A DNA stretch of 64,000 nucleotides from Macrosoma leucophasiata. Lineage: Eukaryota > Arthropoda > Insecta > Lepidoptera > Hedylidae. Position 1 is the stretch's first letter. Each line of letters opens with the position of its first letter. Both the position numbers and the translations under genes were made by a program. Below, in pieces: positions 33,134 through 44,330 of the stretch. The stretch covers positions 2,170,001 to 2,234,000 of the forward strand of contig JAWQUS010000030.1 of assembly GCA_036365455.1 (NCBI GenBank). Reading direction: 5' to 3'. The notes below the pieces were generated by a model, which saw only the letters and a program-made list of their open reading frames with translations, was not told the origin of the DNA and did no database searches.

Positions 33134-33479
33134 ATACAAATTAAATTACATTGCTACAATTTATATTTCATTGTAAAGAATAAAGCCCGCGGGAAATTCC
33201 CACTATACTGTAAATGTTCTGCAAATGAAGCTCGTTTTAATTTTCAACCTTTCACATCGCAAATTACCTTATTAGCATAATATATAATATAGAGATAGTA
33301 TTGCCTCATCCATCATTAGTTAATGGGTCATAATAACGGTCATAATTTTGCAGGGCAAAATTAATAATGTGCCATTAGCGAATAGCGCGTTGTGAGGAAC
33401 AACATATTATATCACTTATTTATTTAAAACCTTATTTTCTATTTTTCACATATACAAGTATCAAAAACAAATATATATA
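33134..33479. other. Nothing recognised
   Basis: AT-rich; no gene or repeat identified. Confidence 0.45.
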
Positions 33480-33990
33480 TAAAAAAATAAAAATAGTTTG
33501 CCGCCGGCAGCGGGAACAGGGTCCAAGCTACCGGTGGTTAGAGACGCAGAGAGAGGAATCTTCTCACTATTCGCGCCGTGTCAAGGAGCACTGCCTTCTG
33601 CATCAGGCCCCTGACCCAGCCGTCCAACGTGAGCCTCTTAAGGTGTTGGTCGAGGCTCTTGGCGATAAGGCCGTTTACCGAGACGACTATCGGTACAATG
33701 ATCGCCGAATCCACATGCCACATGCTGACAATCTCATGAGCTAGATCAAGGTATTTTAACTCCTTATTCTTCTCAGCTGTCACGAGCTTCTCGTCATGGG
33801 GGATGGTGACGTCGACGATCATTGCGCGGCGCTCCGTTCGATCTACCAACACTATATCAGGTTTGTTAGCAACAATGGAGCCGTGAGAGGTAAGGTCATT
33901 ACATCCCGATGCCAGCAGAATACATATCACATCAAAATTATTTTTTGGCAAGATAGTACTCGTCCAGTTGTTTTTTAAATGTGTCAAGAG
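33480..33990 (-). pseudogene. LINE with restriction-enzyme-like endonuclease domain, C-terminal fragment
   Basis: A 149-codon frame with NKPDIVLVDRTERRAMIVDV...EKNKELKYLDL. The PD...D...E...K spacing is that of the restriction-like endonuclease at the C-terminus of R2/R4/NeSL-type LINEs. It then runs to VRRFLSLRL and a stop. The 3' end has 'ccggtagcttggaccctg'. The N-terminal RT is absent. In such elements this domain nicks the target DNA. Alternative: a different clade with the same domain. Confidence 0.7.
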
Positions 33991-34158
33991 TCAGAGCTTG
34001 ACAAATTTTTAGCGGCAAAGAATTTCACAATCGCACTGCGGAAACTGTAAAAGAATTGGAAATTGAAGGACAAGGTACTTAAGGTACATACCTAATCTTA
34101 ATATATATAAATTACGTGTCACGGTGTTTGTCCGCGATGGACTCCTAAACTACTTAAC

Positions 34159-34474
34159 CATAGAGCAACACGGCCCACCGGCCACCGCGGCGGACCGGAG
34201 GGGAGTAGCCATATGCAGGCTTTCCCCTCTGTCAAAGTACAAGCCCAAATGGTCTTACGCCTGTCGCCCAGATGTTTAAATGTGTTCGTGAAATTGCTTA
34301 TGTATTTAGTCAAGGTGTGAGTTTCGTAGAAATAGAGGATTTTTGTAGTGTGTGTGTGTATCACATGTAGTTCCCCCCGCACAAAAAATTACAGATTGTT
34401 TTGCATCGGTAATAAGCGCTATGGCTATTCCCCTCCAGTCCGCCGTGGTGGCCGGTGGCTCGTGTTTCTCTATG
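34159..34474. mobile_element. hAT-type MITE 'Y', intact copy (316 bp)
   Basis: Ends 'catagagcaacacggc' and the complement of 'ggctcgtgtttctctatg', with inverted repeats over about 45 bp. The perfect 8 bp duplication 'tacttaac' lies at 34151-34158 and 34475-34482. No transposase. Positions 33991-34150 show nothing else. Confidence 0.9.
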
Positions 34475-34532
34475 TACTTAACAGATTTTAATCAAACTTG
34501 CACACCGTGTCCAGTTTGATCCAACATAATAA

Positions 34533-35766
34533 TAGGTTGGGGAAAAAGTCTTTTCGCATTATAGTATGTATGAACTTGTAATAAAATATTTTTGGCTGTA
34601 GTATTTGTATCTGGCCGGTTTTGGTATCATTGAAAGTTAAAATTTTAAAGAACATAATTCCAAATTGAAATAAGCAAATGTGTGATTTGCATTTGTTTTT
34701 CGTACTGTCAAGATGAGTGAATCTATGAAGAAATTCGATACATTTTAAAATTTTACTACATAAAAGGTAAAAAAGGCAACGCAAGCCGCGAAAAAAAAAT
34801 TGCGATGTTTATGGACCTAGTTCAGTGTCTGTGAGAGTAGCACAAATTTGGTTTAAGCGTTTTCAATCCGGAAATTTTGATGTCAAAGATGCACCTCGCT
34901 CTGGTCGCCCTATTACGGATAAAATGGATGCCATATTTGATGAGAATTGATCACAAAACAGTTTTGGCGCATTTGAAAAAAGCTGGGTACAAAAAAAAGC
35001 TCGATATTTGGGTACCTCACGAGCTCACTGAAAGAAACCTAATGAACCGTGTACTCATTTGTGATTCTTTATTACGACGTAATGAAACCGAATCATTTTT
35101 GAAGGAGCTGATAACTGGTGATGAAAAGTGGATCATGTACGACAAGAACGTGCGAAAAAGGTCGTGGTCAAAGGCCGGTCAGGCTTCACAGACTGTGGCG
35201 AAACCCGGGTTAACTCGCAATAAGGTGATGTTGTGTGTGTGGTGGGATTGGAAGGGCATTATTCATTATGAGCTATTACCACCAGGCAGGACTATCGATT
35301 CTGAACTCTACTGCGAACAACTGATGAGAATAAAGCAAGAAGTTGAGAGAAAGCGGCCGGAATTGATCAACAGAAGGGGTGTGGTGTTTCATCATGATAA
35401 CGTTAGACCTCACACATCTATAGCCACTCAGCAAAAATTAAGAGAGTTTGGCTGGGAGGTGTTAATGCATCCGCCGTATAGTCCTGACCTTGCACCTTCA
35501 GATTTCCACCTGTTTCGGTCTCTTCAGAATTCTTTATGCAATGTTAGGTTAACATCACGAGAGGACTGCCAAATCCACTTGTCGCGGTATTTTGATGAGA
35601 AGTCCCAAAATGTTTATAGCAATGGGATCATGTCCCTACTTACAAGATGGCAAAAGGTTATCGAACAAAATGGTACATACATACTTTAGTTAAATTTAAA
35701 TAAACTATATTAAAAAATGTTTTGAATTATCTTAAAAAATGCGAAGAAACTTTTTCCCTAACCTTA
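34533..35766 (+). mobile_element. mariner transposon, near full length
   Basis: Inverted termini 'ggttggggaaaaagtctttt' and the complement of 'aaactttttccctaacc', bounded by TA. The body holds one transposase gene (see 34877-35689). A second copy of the left 170 bp lies at 53647-53818. Confidence 0.9.
34877..35689 (+). pseudogene. mariner transposase, catalytic part intact, N-terminus broken
   Basis: The transposase should begin at the ATG near 34713, but the DNA-binding half is broken. A frame with WFKRFQSGNFDV and APRSGRPIT ends in TGA near 34950, and a segment before IDHKTVLAHLKKAGY appears deleted with a frame change. From there the frame runs clean to the stop at 35687-35689: WVPHEL linker, then the DDE/D catalytic residues D82 (TGDEKW), D174 (HHDNVRPH) and D209 (LAPSDFHLF). 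The D174-D209 gap is exactly 34 residues (D,D34D), the mariner signature. The start at 34877 is only where the open frame begins. It could not bind its ends as read. Confidence 0.85.
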
Positions 35767-36057
35767 TAGATAGGATAGCGTACATATCAATTTATAGTTG
35801 CAATATCATGTCGGTACCTAAGTTGTACCCGTGTGAAGCCGGTGCGGGTTGCTAGTACTAGTATAAATTCACGGGGCGCCAGACAATTGAATCCGGTACT
35901 GACAAACCCTTTCGGCTAATCAATTGAAATCCTTTCCGATTTAGATCTCTTTCAAATCCCTTGGTTTACGGAATGAATAATAAAAATCACTCTTTGAGGG
36001 GACGTTCTGGTGAGACCATATTGTTACCTTCTAACCGGAACACGGTAGGTAGATTAA
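35767..36057. other. Nothing recognised
   Basis: Non-coding; a 'gtgtgaagccggtgcgggt' fragment resembles common retroposon tails. Confidence 0.4.
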
Positions 36058-36163
36058 GTAACTGCCTCAGTAGCCTAGTGGTACTACGTAGTAGTGCGAT
36101 GTAGTCGGGGGATATCAGAGAATACGGTGTAAATTCCCTTATCGCTGGTTCTATTGAGATTTA
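36058..36163 (+). mobile_element. SINE-B, head only
   Basis: 'taactgcctcagtagcctag' to 'ctggttctattgagattt'; truncated at the MITE border. Confidence 0.65.
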
Positions 36164-36638
36164 GAACCAGATTGACAGGGTGATCGAGTCTAAATGACTA
36201 CATCGTTTGGGTCATTTGGGTCGCGACTCGATTTCGCTCAAACGTATACTGTAGCTCATGATTCTTGTGATTCGAGACCCATCTGATAAGGTTGCGAGAC
36301 TCGAGACCGCAATCCACACATTATGTCGCTGGGTATTTTTCATTTTAATACATGAAATGAAATGAAAATTAATTATCACTATAATTTCATTCTTAAACTT
36401 TATAGGTATACTATTACATGAATTTTACAATTAGATGATATGGTGCAGGGGAGCTTGATCGATAAAACTGTAAACAAACTGAAGTGTACTTTATGCATAA
36501 CGTGATAGAGAAACAAAGTACCCAATGACCCAAAGTACCCAAATGATCGACTTTTTTTGTACGTCACGACCCGATCACTTATGTTTGGATCGTGATTCAA
36601 TCAAAGTGATTCTATCGCTCGCGATCGACTCAGGTCTA
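36164..36638. mobile_element. hAT-type MITE 'M', copy 2, left-truncated
   Basis: Reverse orientation relative to copy 1, ending 'gatcgactcaggtcta'. The left ~50 bp, including that terminus, are missing. Confidence 0.75.
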
Positions 36639-37459
36639 ATTGAAAGGCCGTTAAAGAAACAGCTGATGTCCGCACTTCCGCAGGTAGTAACGTAACGAAT
36701 AAGTGAACTTATAAATGATATAATTAGGTAATAAACAAAACAATGTTAATTTATTTGTTTAAACTTTCAAGCACAATATTGTAACTAGGCTTGGGTTGTA
36801 ACAGGTCAATCGCAATACCTGTTCTTCCTGTTCCTGTTCCGTTGAAATACCTGTTCTCAATATCTGTTATTAAATACTAGTCTGTTCTTGTTCTAGGCAC
36901 GGGTTGCCACAACCATGTCAGTATGATGAGATAAAGTGTGATTCTGTTGCGTTCTTAAAATTGAAATATTTACAAAATAAATCTTAACCGTCTAAGTGCC
37001 TAAACGTAGTAACGTCGAGTCTAAAATTTCAGTAAAATCAATTATGCTGTAAATTAAATTCCACTTAAAAACACGATTTATTGAAAGATTTATTACACAT
37101 TGTTTATATAAAATTGTTGTACAAACCGACAGACAGACGGTTATTAACCACCGTGCGTACCACAATTACTGTGAGAGGGATTAATAATAATACGACTCGT
37201 CACAGTTCAGAAAATATTAACAAAAAATTAGGTTGCTTTGCATTTGCAGCATATCTCGATAAAAGTCATAATTATGTACCTACCTTACAGTGTGTAACCG
37301 TTTTTCAAAAAAAAGACACAAAATTGTATAATATTTATAACCAACTGTTTAGTATTTTTTAAAATATTATTGTACATACTGAATTTTAAGTGGGTATAGG
37401 ATCAATACATTTCTAATACATCCCTTTTCAGCAACGTGGTTGCAGCAGTATGTAGATAT
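36639..37459. other. Non-coding, nothing recognised
   Basis: Contains a run of 'cctgttc' words at 36815-36890. No gene. The 93-codon frame at 37081 has no family features. Confidence 0.45.
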
Positions 37460-37590
37460 TCTGGTTTTAGATCAACAGATGGCACTGTTTGATTCAGTAT
37501 CATGCTATCGAATTTATCTGACAGTAAAATATAATTAAAACGTTATACACATAATAGCCGACATATTATGAAAGGCTGTTATTGGAACAG
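37460..37590 (+). repeat. Hairpin-ended repeat
   Basis: 'gatcaacagatggcactgtt' to the terminal hairpin 'ggctgttattggaacagcc'. Confidence 0.6.
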
Positions 37591-37740
37591 CCGTTGCCGT
37601 TTAGAATTCGAATAGGACGAATAACGACAAGGGTTAAATTAAAATATATTAAAAAAAAATAACATAAAATTTTGCCGTCTGTCGGAGTCTGTCCTTCTGT
37701 CCGTCCGTCCGTCCGTTTGATTTTCATCTACACTAATAAT

Positions 37741-37850
37741 ACCGCGAGTTCAAGTCTCGCCAGAAGTCAAATTTTTCTTTCCATTTTTCTTTAAATAAAA
37801 TATATTTCACAAGCATGTGTTAATGCGAAATAATATAAAACAATTATATT
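37741..37850 (+). repeat. SINE-D, 3' part
   Basis: B-box 'cgagttcaagtctcgcc', then 'tttttctttccatttttc', 'tatttcacaagcatgtg' and 'ataatataaaacaatta', matching 19343-19680. Preceded by a gtcc-rich tract (37690-37720). Confidence 0.55.
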
Positions 37851-38167
37851 GCTGCTGAAATTTTAAGTTATCTACATTTAGTTACTTAAGTAATTCGTTC
37901 ACTTGTTATGAATATGTCTGAATTTTATGTGCTTTATAAAGCTGTTATTCCGTGGACATTGCACCTTAAGGAACACATTATAGTAGAAATATTGAACAAA
38001 GTACCTAATTAAAAATTGGATACCGATCTTCATGACGCATTTTAACTATATCCAATTGATTCCTATCAAAATAAACGATTTAATGTGTTTGAAATTTAAA
38101 GTAGGTCACCTTTGTTCCCTTAAAGTATTCGTACTCATAGTTTAATAGCTACTGTATACTAAATAGA
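37851..38167. other. Nothing recognised
   Basis: AT-rich, non-coding. Confidence 0.45.
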
Positions 38168-38512
38168 TTGTATTGTATTGTATCTTCACGCCAGGTCCCT
38201 AACGGGGTAGGCAGAGAGTGTAGAGCGCCAGATATCCCGGTTCTGACAAACCTCTCGTGCCTCGTCTACCTTCATCATTCTCTTCATACATGCACGCCGA
38301 TTCGTAAGACTTTTGACCCCACCATCAGACAGACCTCGACCTATTTGGTCATGGTAGGTCAGTCTTGGTCTTCCTGGGCCTCTGCAACCATCCACATTCG
38401 CATTGTATATCTGTTTAGTCAATCGCTCATTCGACATTCTTTCTATGTGCCCGAACCATCGGAGCATGCCTTTTTTCATTTTTACACCGATACTATCATT
38501 CACACAAAGTTT
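38168..38512 (-). pseudogene. LINE-Q C-terminus and 3' end, best copy
   Basis: A 105-codon frame: MKKGMLRWFGHIERM, GCRGPGRPRLTYHDQIG, RRACMKRMMKVDEAREVC, then WRSTLSAYP and stop. The 3' end has 'cctaccccgttaggga', 'ggcgtgaagata' and a short TACAA tail. 5'-truncated. Confidence 0.85.
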
Positions 38513-38782
38513 CTTTCTTACATAGATTCAGACTTCACTAAATAGATTCAGAAAATTATATTGATAACGCGAGCGCCGAGGCGTTGTAATGCGCAATGCT
38601 TATCTTGCTAGTGGTCAGCTCTGTTGTACATAAAAAAATCTGTTCACTTTTGTTTTAATGCAGAAAACTTGACTAGATATTCAATGTATCTATTTCCTTC
38701 AATACCCATTTTAACAAACGGTAGATAAATTGATAACAATGCTAAAGTTGGAGAAGGGAAAAGTAAGGGTAGAAATAATTCG

Positions 38783-38940
38783 AGTAGTTCGTCGACAGAT
38801 GGCACTGTACGGTCTTACATCACGCTATCGAATTTATCTATCACAAACATAGGTTCGAAACGAATCGGAGCAACAGTAATGTCTATAGGCTACGCAGTAG
38901 TCACTATTAATTCTTTTTGAAAGGCTTGTGATAACAGCCG
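38783..38940 (+). repeat. Hairpin-ended repeat
   Basis: 'cgacagatggcactgtac', 'ctataggctacgcagtagtc' and the end 'ggcttgtgataacagcc'. Confidence 0.6.
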
Positions 38941-39845
38941 CTAATTAACAGCAATCATAGTTATTATAATAATAATAATCAATAATTATAATCAAACATG
39001 TTGTTAAGTAATTAAATTATGATTTACGATTATAATTATATAACATTTATAATATTTTGTTTGTATGTTATCTTACATACATAATTTAATTTCTATCTAT
39101 CCATTGTATTGAGTTAGGAACCCCAGCTTATTATGACAATGACGTTTATAAATTATCACTATACTAGCTTTTGCGGGCGACTGCGTTGGCGTGAAAAAAA
39201 AAATCTTTGACAGCAAAAAAAGTTGATCTTTTGTCATGCTGAGAAATACAACAATAGCACTTATTAAGAATGAAATAACATTATTTATTGTGATCTAACT
39301 CGGTCGGTCTTAACCGGTTTTAGCACGCTTTTTAAGCTCGGGTTGTATGTATTGTTAGGATTACTATTTATTGTTAATTAGTAATCCTAACAATAGACGC
39401 ATCTCTTGGTAAAATACCATGTTGTGCCAATTTTAACTTGTAATATCAAATGTCACACCTCAAGTATAAAGCGAGGAGGTATATCTTTTGATCGGTAAGT
39501 CGCAAATAACATTTATTGTTATAATACTTGTAAAAAACATATAAATATACAAAGGAATATGAATATTCGAACTTAAACTGCATTATTTAAACGTTACTGC
39601 TAACGAATACACCGCTCGTTAAGCAGTCGCTCAATTAACGCTATTACTGTCTCCGCTGGAAATGTACAGCATGTAATGCGTTCGCTACACTTCGACTAGT
39701 TAATTGGTGAGTATATTGTTGTGTGCGTGCGAGTGTTTATTGTCTACGGGCGTTACATCTTAGTATGCAAACTTACGCAAACGAATAGCTGCCCTGAGAT
39801 TAATGTGTGGGTGATTGTCGAGATGGTGTTACATTTGTGTAAGAA
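38941..39845. other. Non-coding, nothing recognised
   Basis: A small 'ctagcttttgcgggcg' piece lies at 39167. 'attaggattactatttattg' near 39355 is echoed inverted by 'ttagtaatcctaacaat' (39377), a short foldback. No gene. Confidence 0.45.
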
Positions 39846-39935
39846 ATTGCATGGTAGGAGGAAAGCTGCGACACTGGTTCTAATACTAAATTGAAGCAAA
39901 GGCCTTTCCATCCTTATTTATATATTCCGTGGGTA
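39846..39935 (+). repeat. Short dispersed repeat
   Basis: 'cgacactggttctaatac' and 'aaaggcctttccatcc' match 15960-16055. Confidence 0.55.
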
Positions 39936-40221
39936 AAACTAACCATAATGGTGAAAGTGAGTCCCATTGGTCTGTGCGGGCAATTGATTTCGGATCAATT
40001 TCCATTGACCGATCATACGGAGAACACTGAGTGGTTCTTTTCTAGAAAAATCTAAATAATTAATGAATTCCCTAATTTATGAGTTTGTTACACACTAAAA
40101 AATAAAAAAAACTAATACTTAATAGTGTAAAAAAACACGCTTTTGTAGCTAATATAATAGCTGAAACTAAAATCTAGAAAATATTTTTTTTATGTCAAGC
40201 AGCTTAATATAACAGTACCTA

Positions 40222-40462
40222 TAGGTCGCGCCAGGTAAAAAGAACGCTGGCGGTCAAGCTGCGCGTCATGTGTTTTTATTTCATTTTATGTTATTCTATG
40301 TAATATAGTTTTCAATCTGCCTACCAATACACGAAACCGCAAGCGAAAGCTAGATCAAAAATAAACCAATAGGGCTAGTACTTTCGTGCGCGAGTGTACC
40401 GATGCGCGAACACATCCCTTCTACTTTCTTCCAGCGTTCTTTTTACGTGGCGCGACCTATAC
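40222..40462. mobile_element. MITE with ~30 bp inverted repeats
   Basis: 'tataggtcgcgccaggtaaa' followed by 'aagaacgctgg' at the left. The right end is its near-perfect complement ('ccagcgttctttttacgt', 'ggcgcgacctata'). A TA duplication is plausible. Non-coding. Confidence 0.75.
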
Positions 40463-40944
40463 TAAGTAGAAGATAGAACATTCAATCATAATGAATCACC
40501 TCAAAATACAATTTTAATACAATTAAAGTTATCACCAGAATACCTACCTAATTCAAGGACGTCTTAGGAATCGGCGTGCATGTATGAAGATAATGATGAA
40601 GGTAATCTACTACTACATAACCACACACATACATAAAACATACACTACACTACACCTACACACGCATGTGAACAACAGCGGAGCATCTACATAAACACGT
40701 ATTGTGTGAATTCAATTGAAAATTGTTTGCGTGTGTGTGTATGTGATCGCTTTGTTCCATTTTGAATTCTTTAAAAAAGTGTCACTCTAGTGATATATAG
40801 GTACTATTTTAAAAATAAATGACTACAGTATGTAAGTTTTGTGTTTTTATGTAATTTTGGTATGTGCTATACTGACAAAAATTCATACTTGGCATTCACC
40901 ATACCCTATCTATCCACAAAAAGTCCCGCATGCTATTTTCAGAA
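40463..40944. other. Non-coding; CA-rich tract
   Basis: 'cacacatacataaaac' low-complexity near 40620-40660. No gene seen. Confidence 0.45.
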
Positions 40945-41060
40945 AGTTGGCCGCCTTACGGCAACTGAGATATGTCAGGGCCGGGATATCTGGCGCTCTA
41001 CACTCTCTCTACCCCGTAAGGGGCATGGCGTGAAGATACATACAAACATACATAATTCAA
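40945..41060 (+). repeat. LINE-Q 3' end, sense
   Basis: 'gggatatctggcgctctaca', 'ctaccccgtaaggggc' and 'ggcgtgaagatacataca'. Only the final codons and the hairpin tail remain. Confidence 0.75.
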
Positions 41061-41154
41061 TTCAAAGTGAAAAGTGTGGGGTGCATTTTACTGCGGTACA
41101 AAGACGGTGTACATGCAGTCTTTTGTGTATTTACAAATGATACAAATGTTTTGG

Positions 41155-41310
41155 TACATTGATCAACAGATGGCGCTGTCGGTCTTTACATCACTCTATC
41201 GGAATTATCCGACAAATACATAAGTTTGAACCAAGCCCTATAGCTTCAGATGTCAATAGGCTACGCAGTAGTCAACCTATTTTTATAAGGCAGTTATCGA
41301 AACTGCCGTG
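41155..41310 (+). repeat. Hairpin-ended repeat
   Basis: 'gatcaacagatggcgctgtc', 'caataggctacgcagtagtc' and the terminal hairpin 'ggcagttatcgaaactgcc'. Confidence 0.65.
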
Positions 41311-41374
41311 ACAATTGTAGTTAATTATAGATGAGTACTCGTTGCTTACAGATTACTGTAGTGTTGCTAAACTT

Positions 41375-41470
41375 TCGATAGTTGCGCTATCGATAGATAC
41401 TAGTATCGATAGTATTGCAGCATGTTGATATTTTCGATAGTAATATCGCGCTATCGACTATTTTTTGAGG
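41375..41470. promoter_or_regulatory. Cluster of CGATA / ATCGAT words
   Basis: Includes 'gctatcgatagatac', 'agtatcgatagtatt', 'ttttcgatagtaata' and 'gcgctatcgacta'. Resembles the cluster at 2441-2533. Role not established. Confidence 0.3.
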
Positions 41471-41853
41471 TCACGATAGTTCATGGTTAGTAGTTACAGT
41501 AGTTTACACCTTTACACTACACGACACGGCGACACGGTCAATTTTATTTTGATCACATGCGGCCGATCGCCGCGCTTTCAAAGTCGGATGCAAATGTAAC
41601 CCAATTTAGGGGCTTGCGGCTTTAGTCAGTTGCGACCTAGCCGAATTGCCATTTAGACGGTAAATTTACGGGCAATATGTACATATTTTAATTTCTTATC
41701 ATTTTATTTAAATAAATAAAATTACATATAAATCCCCTTTCATTTTTTTATTAAAAAAAAAATCCATTTAAATAAATTTATTGTAATCCATCATATTCTT
41801 AATTATAATCTATTGGTCAATTTACACCGCACGGCAAAAAATCATGCTTCTTT
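41471..41853. other. Nothing recognised
   Basis: Non-coding. It contains one 'cacggcaaaaaatcatgc' just before the transposon, matching the motif repeated inside it, so the left border of that element is uncertain. Confidence 0.4.
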
Positions 41854-44330
41854 ATAGACTACAAGCCCATGTTAAAAAATTGATGGGTCATTTGAACCAC
41901 CAGGTGACCTATCTAGAGCGATATAAGAGCATAAAATAATAAGATTCAGCACTATGCCGTCACTTGTAAGCTGTCCAACTGAGTGCAGGTGAGAATTCAA
42001 AAGTACAGGTAGACTCAGTACATTTTGGTCACATATTTTCGTACGGCATTCTTACCAACGATAGACCCATTAAAAATAATAAGAAAGCGCACAGTGCCGT
42101 ACAAAAATGGTGCGAAGTCGGAATTTTTTTTTATTTTCCGACAATTACCGGGGTAAATTTGGTCATTTGTTTTTGTACGGCATCTGTGTCATACTATTTC
42201 AATAATGCTTTCAATTCATTATTCCGCAACGCCGTACAAAAATCATGCGACAAGGGGAAAAAATCGAGAGTTGCAACCCCCTTTCTGTCCGTAGTCCAGG
42301 GGGTGATTTGAAAAAGTACGGCATCGGTTCCAAAACATTATGTAGCACTCAAAAGTACTATTAAAAGTAATGCCGTCAAAAAATGATTGTTCCCTTGAAT
42401 GTATATCAATAATTATCTTAATTTCATCGTATTTTTGATTTATAAAGCTGTAAAATCATTTGAACCTGTACGGGAACTTTTTTTTTAACATGATATTATA
42501 AAATACAATTGTTATATAGTATTGCCGTTCAAAAGAAACCGTTCTAAAAAAAATTATAGAGAAATGCAAAAACTGAAATTTTGCAAATTATTGTAAAAAT
42601 TTAAATATCATTGATTAATGAAATATAATAGTTTTATACATTTTATTTCTTGTTTTAAATAGTATTAACATAGATGAATTAGGAAAAAATGATGCCGTAC
42701 ATTTTCGTGCAAACCATATCTTTTAGGCTGATGAAATCAACGCTTCAATTTTGAGGGTACTTTATGGCCATCTGATACAGTACGGTATTAACATATTTTT
42801 GAAGAGGACAATTGATAATATGATAAAATCACTATGACGTCTAACTAAACTGAAACGGTGTGTATATTATGTCCAAGAATTGAAACTGTCAATCCCAGTA
42901 TCAACAGTTTTATATACTTTTTGGTTTAATATATACTTCAAACATTATTGATACATACATATAATTGATTTGTTTCATTGTAATGATGTGAATAAATAAA
43001 ACAATCACTTTTTTTCGAAAAATTCGATAAATTTAATGATAAAAATACAAAATACGGGTTCTCTTTCAATTAATCATTATCGGAGTCAGTTGCTGAGTTG
43101 ATATCGGAATCAACGTCTTCATCGACGTCCGAATTATCTTCTCTATTATTTTCTGAAACATAAATATATCTTTATGAAAATCTAAGTCTTACGTACAAAT
43201 GAAAGATTTATTTATTTATTTATTTACCAATTACGTTGTCATCTTCGCCTGATTCCGCATCCGGTTCCGTTATGTCACAGACTTTTTGGGGGCATTCCTC
43301 GCCGTGAAACCAATCGAAATCGTACCGACCGTCATTGAGAACCCACCCATAATTTATTGGAAACAAGGTCGACGGTACTTGTTTGTAGGCATTACACCAA
43401 ATCTGTGCTATGTAGATACTTCTTTTCAGCTGCTGCTCCAACTCCCGGAAACAAGGGGGAAACGACGTTGCTTCCAATTTCATAGCTGTCTTTTTGAAAG
43501 CTTCATTACTACTTTTCAGCGTATAAATCCTTTCAAATATGATACACCTTGCTTCGTTGACTGTTTTTCTTGCTTTTACGTTGTATAAAACGCATACATA
43601 TACTTTCTTAATTCATTTTTTTAATCAGGGATTACACAACACCATACAAATCCGTATGGTAACACCAAAGTTAACAAACTACCCTCACATATTTTATTAT
43701 CAAAATATAAAGAAAAATTCACCTTACATTTCGTTATATGGAATTTTTCTTTTTGATTTTTTCTTTTTCGGTTTTTTTTCCCCTTTGAACCAACGAAAAT
43801 GTACGGCACATGAAAAAATATTTTCTATGCATAAAATAATTTCAAAATAAGTTTATTTCATGTTGTGTCAAATCACCACCTGGACTACGGAAAGAGAGGG
43901 GGTTGCAACTCTCGATTTCTTCCCCTTGTCGCATGATTTTTGTACGGCGTTGCGGAATAATGAATTGAAAGCATTATTGAAATAGTATGACACAGATGCC
44001 GTACAAAATCAAATGACCAAATTTACCCCGGTAATTGTCAGAAAATAAAAAAAAAATCCGACTTCGTGGCGCACCATTTTTGTACGGCACTGTGCGCTTT
44101 CTTATTATTTTTAATGGGTCTATCGTTGGTAAGAATGCCGTACAAAAATATGTGACCAAAATGTACTGAGTCTACCTGTACTTTTGAATTCTCACCTGCA
44201 CTCAGTTGGACAGCTTACAAGTGACGGCATAGTGCTGAATCTTATTATTTTATGCTCTTATATCGCTCTAGATAGGTCACCTGGTGGTTCAAATGACCCA
44301 TCAATTTTTTAACATGGGCTTGTAGTCTAT
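41854..44330. mobile_element. DNA transposon with ~460 bp terminal inverted repeats
   Basis: 41854-42313 and 43868-44330 are inverted copies, starting 'atagactacaagcccatg' at both ends. Divergence is low. A motif close to 'tgccgtacaaaaat' appears about 17 times in both orientations, mostly in the arms. The centre carries a spliced coding fragment (43070-43483). The flanks 'ttta' / 'ttag' are compatible with a short duplication that I cannot define. Family not identified. Confidence 0.85.
43070..43483 (-). CDS. Transposon-encoded protein, C-terminal part, two exons
   Basis: The first exon ends at 43228 before a GTAAAT donor. The second starts at 43152 after a TTTCAG acceptor and stops at 43070. 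The splice joins in frame. The first part has EATSFPPCFRELEQQL, IAQIWCNAYKQVP and a GW...W motif (NYGWVLNDGRYDFDWFHGEE). The tail is acidic (DVDEDVDSD, DSDND). The frame continues upstream of the chosen Met to about 43610 without a clear start, so the true N-terminus is missing or in another exon. I recall a similar GW...W segment in proteins of some animal DNA transposons but cannot name the family. No catalytic triad is visible, so this copy is probably non-autonomous. Confidence 0.6.

Noticed and set aside
37081..37362. 93-codon plus-strand frame as a host gene
   Set aside because: AT-rich composition, no domain, no splice context.
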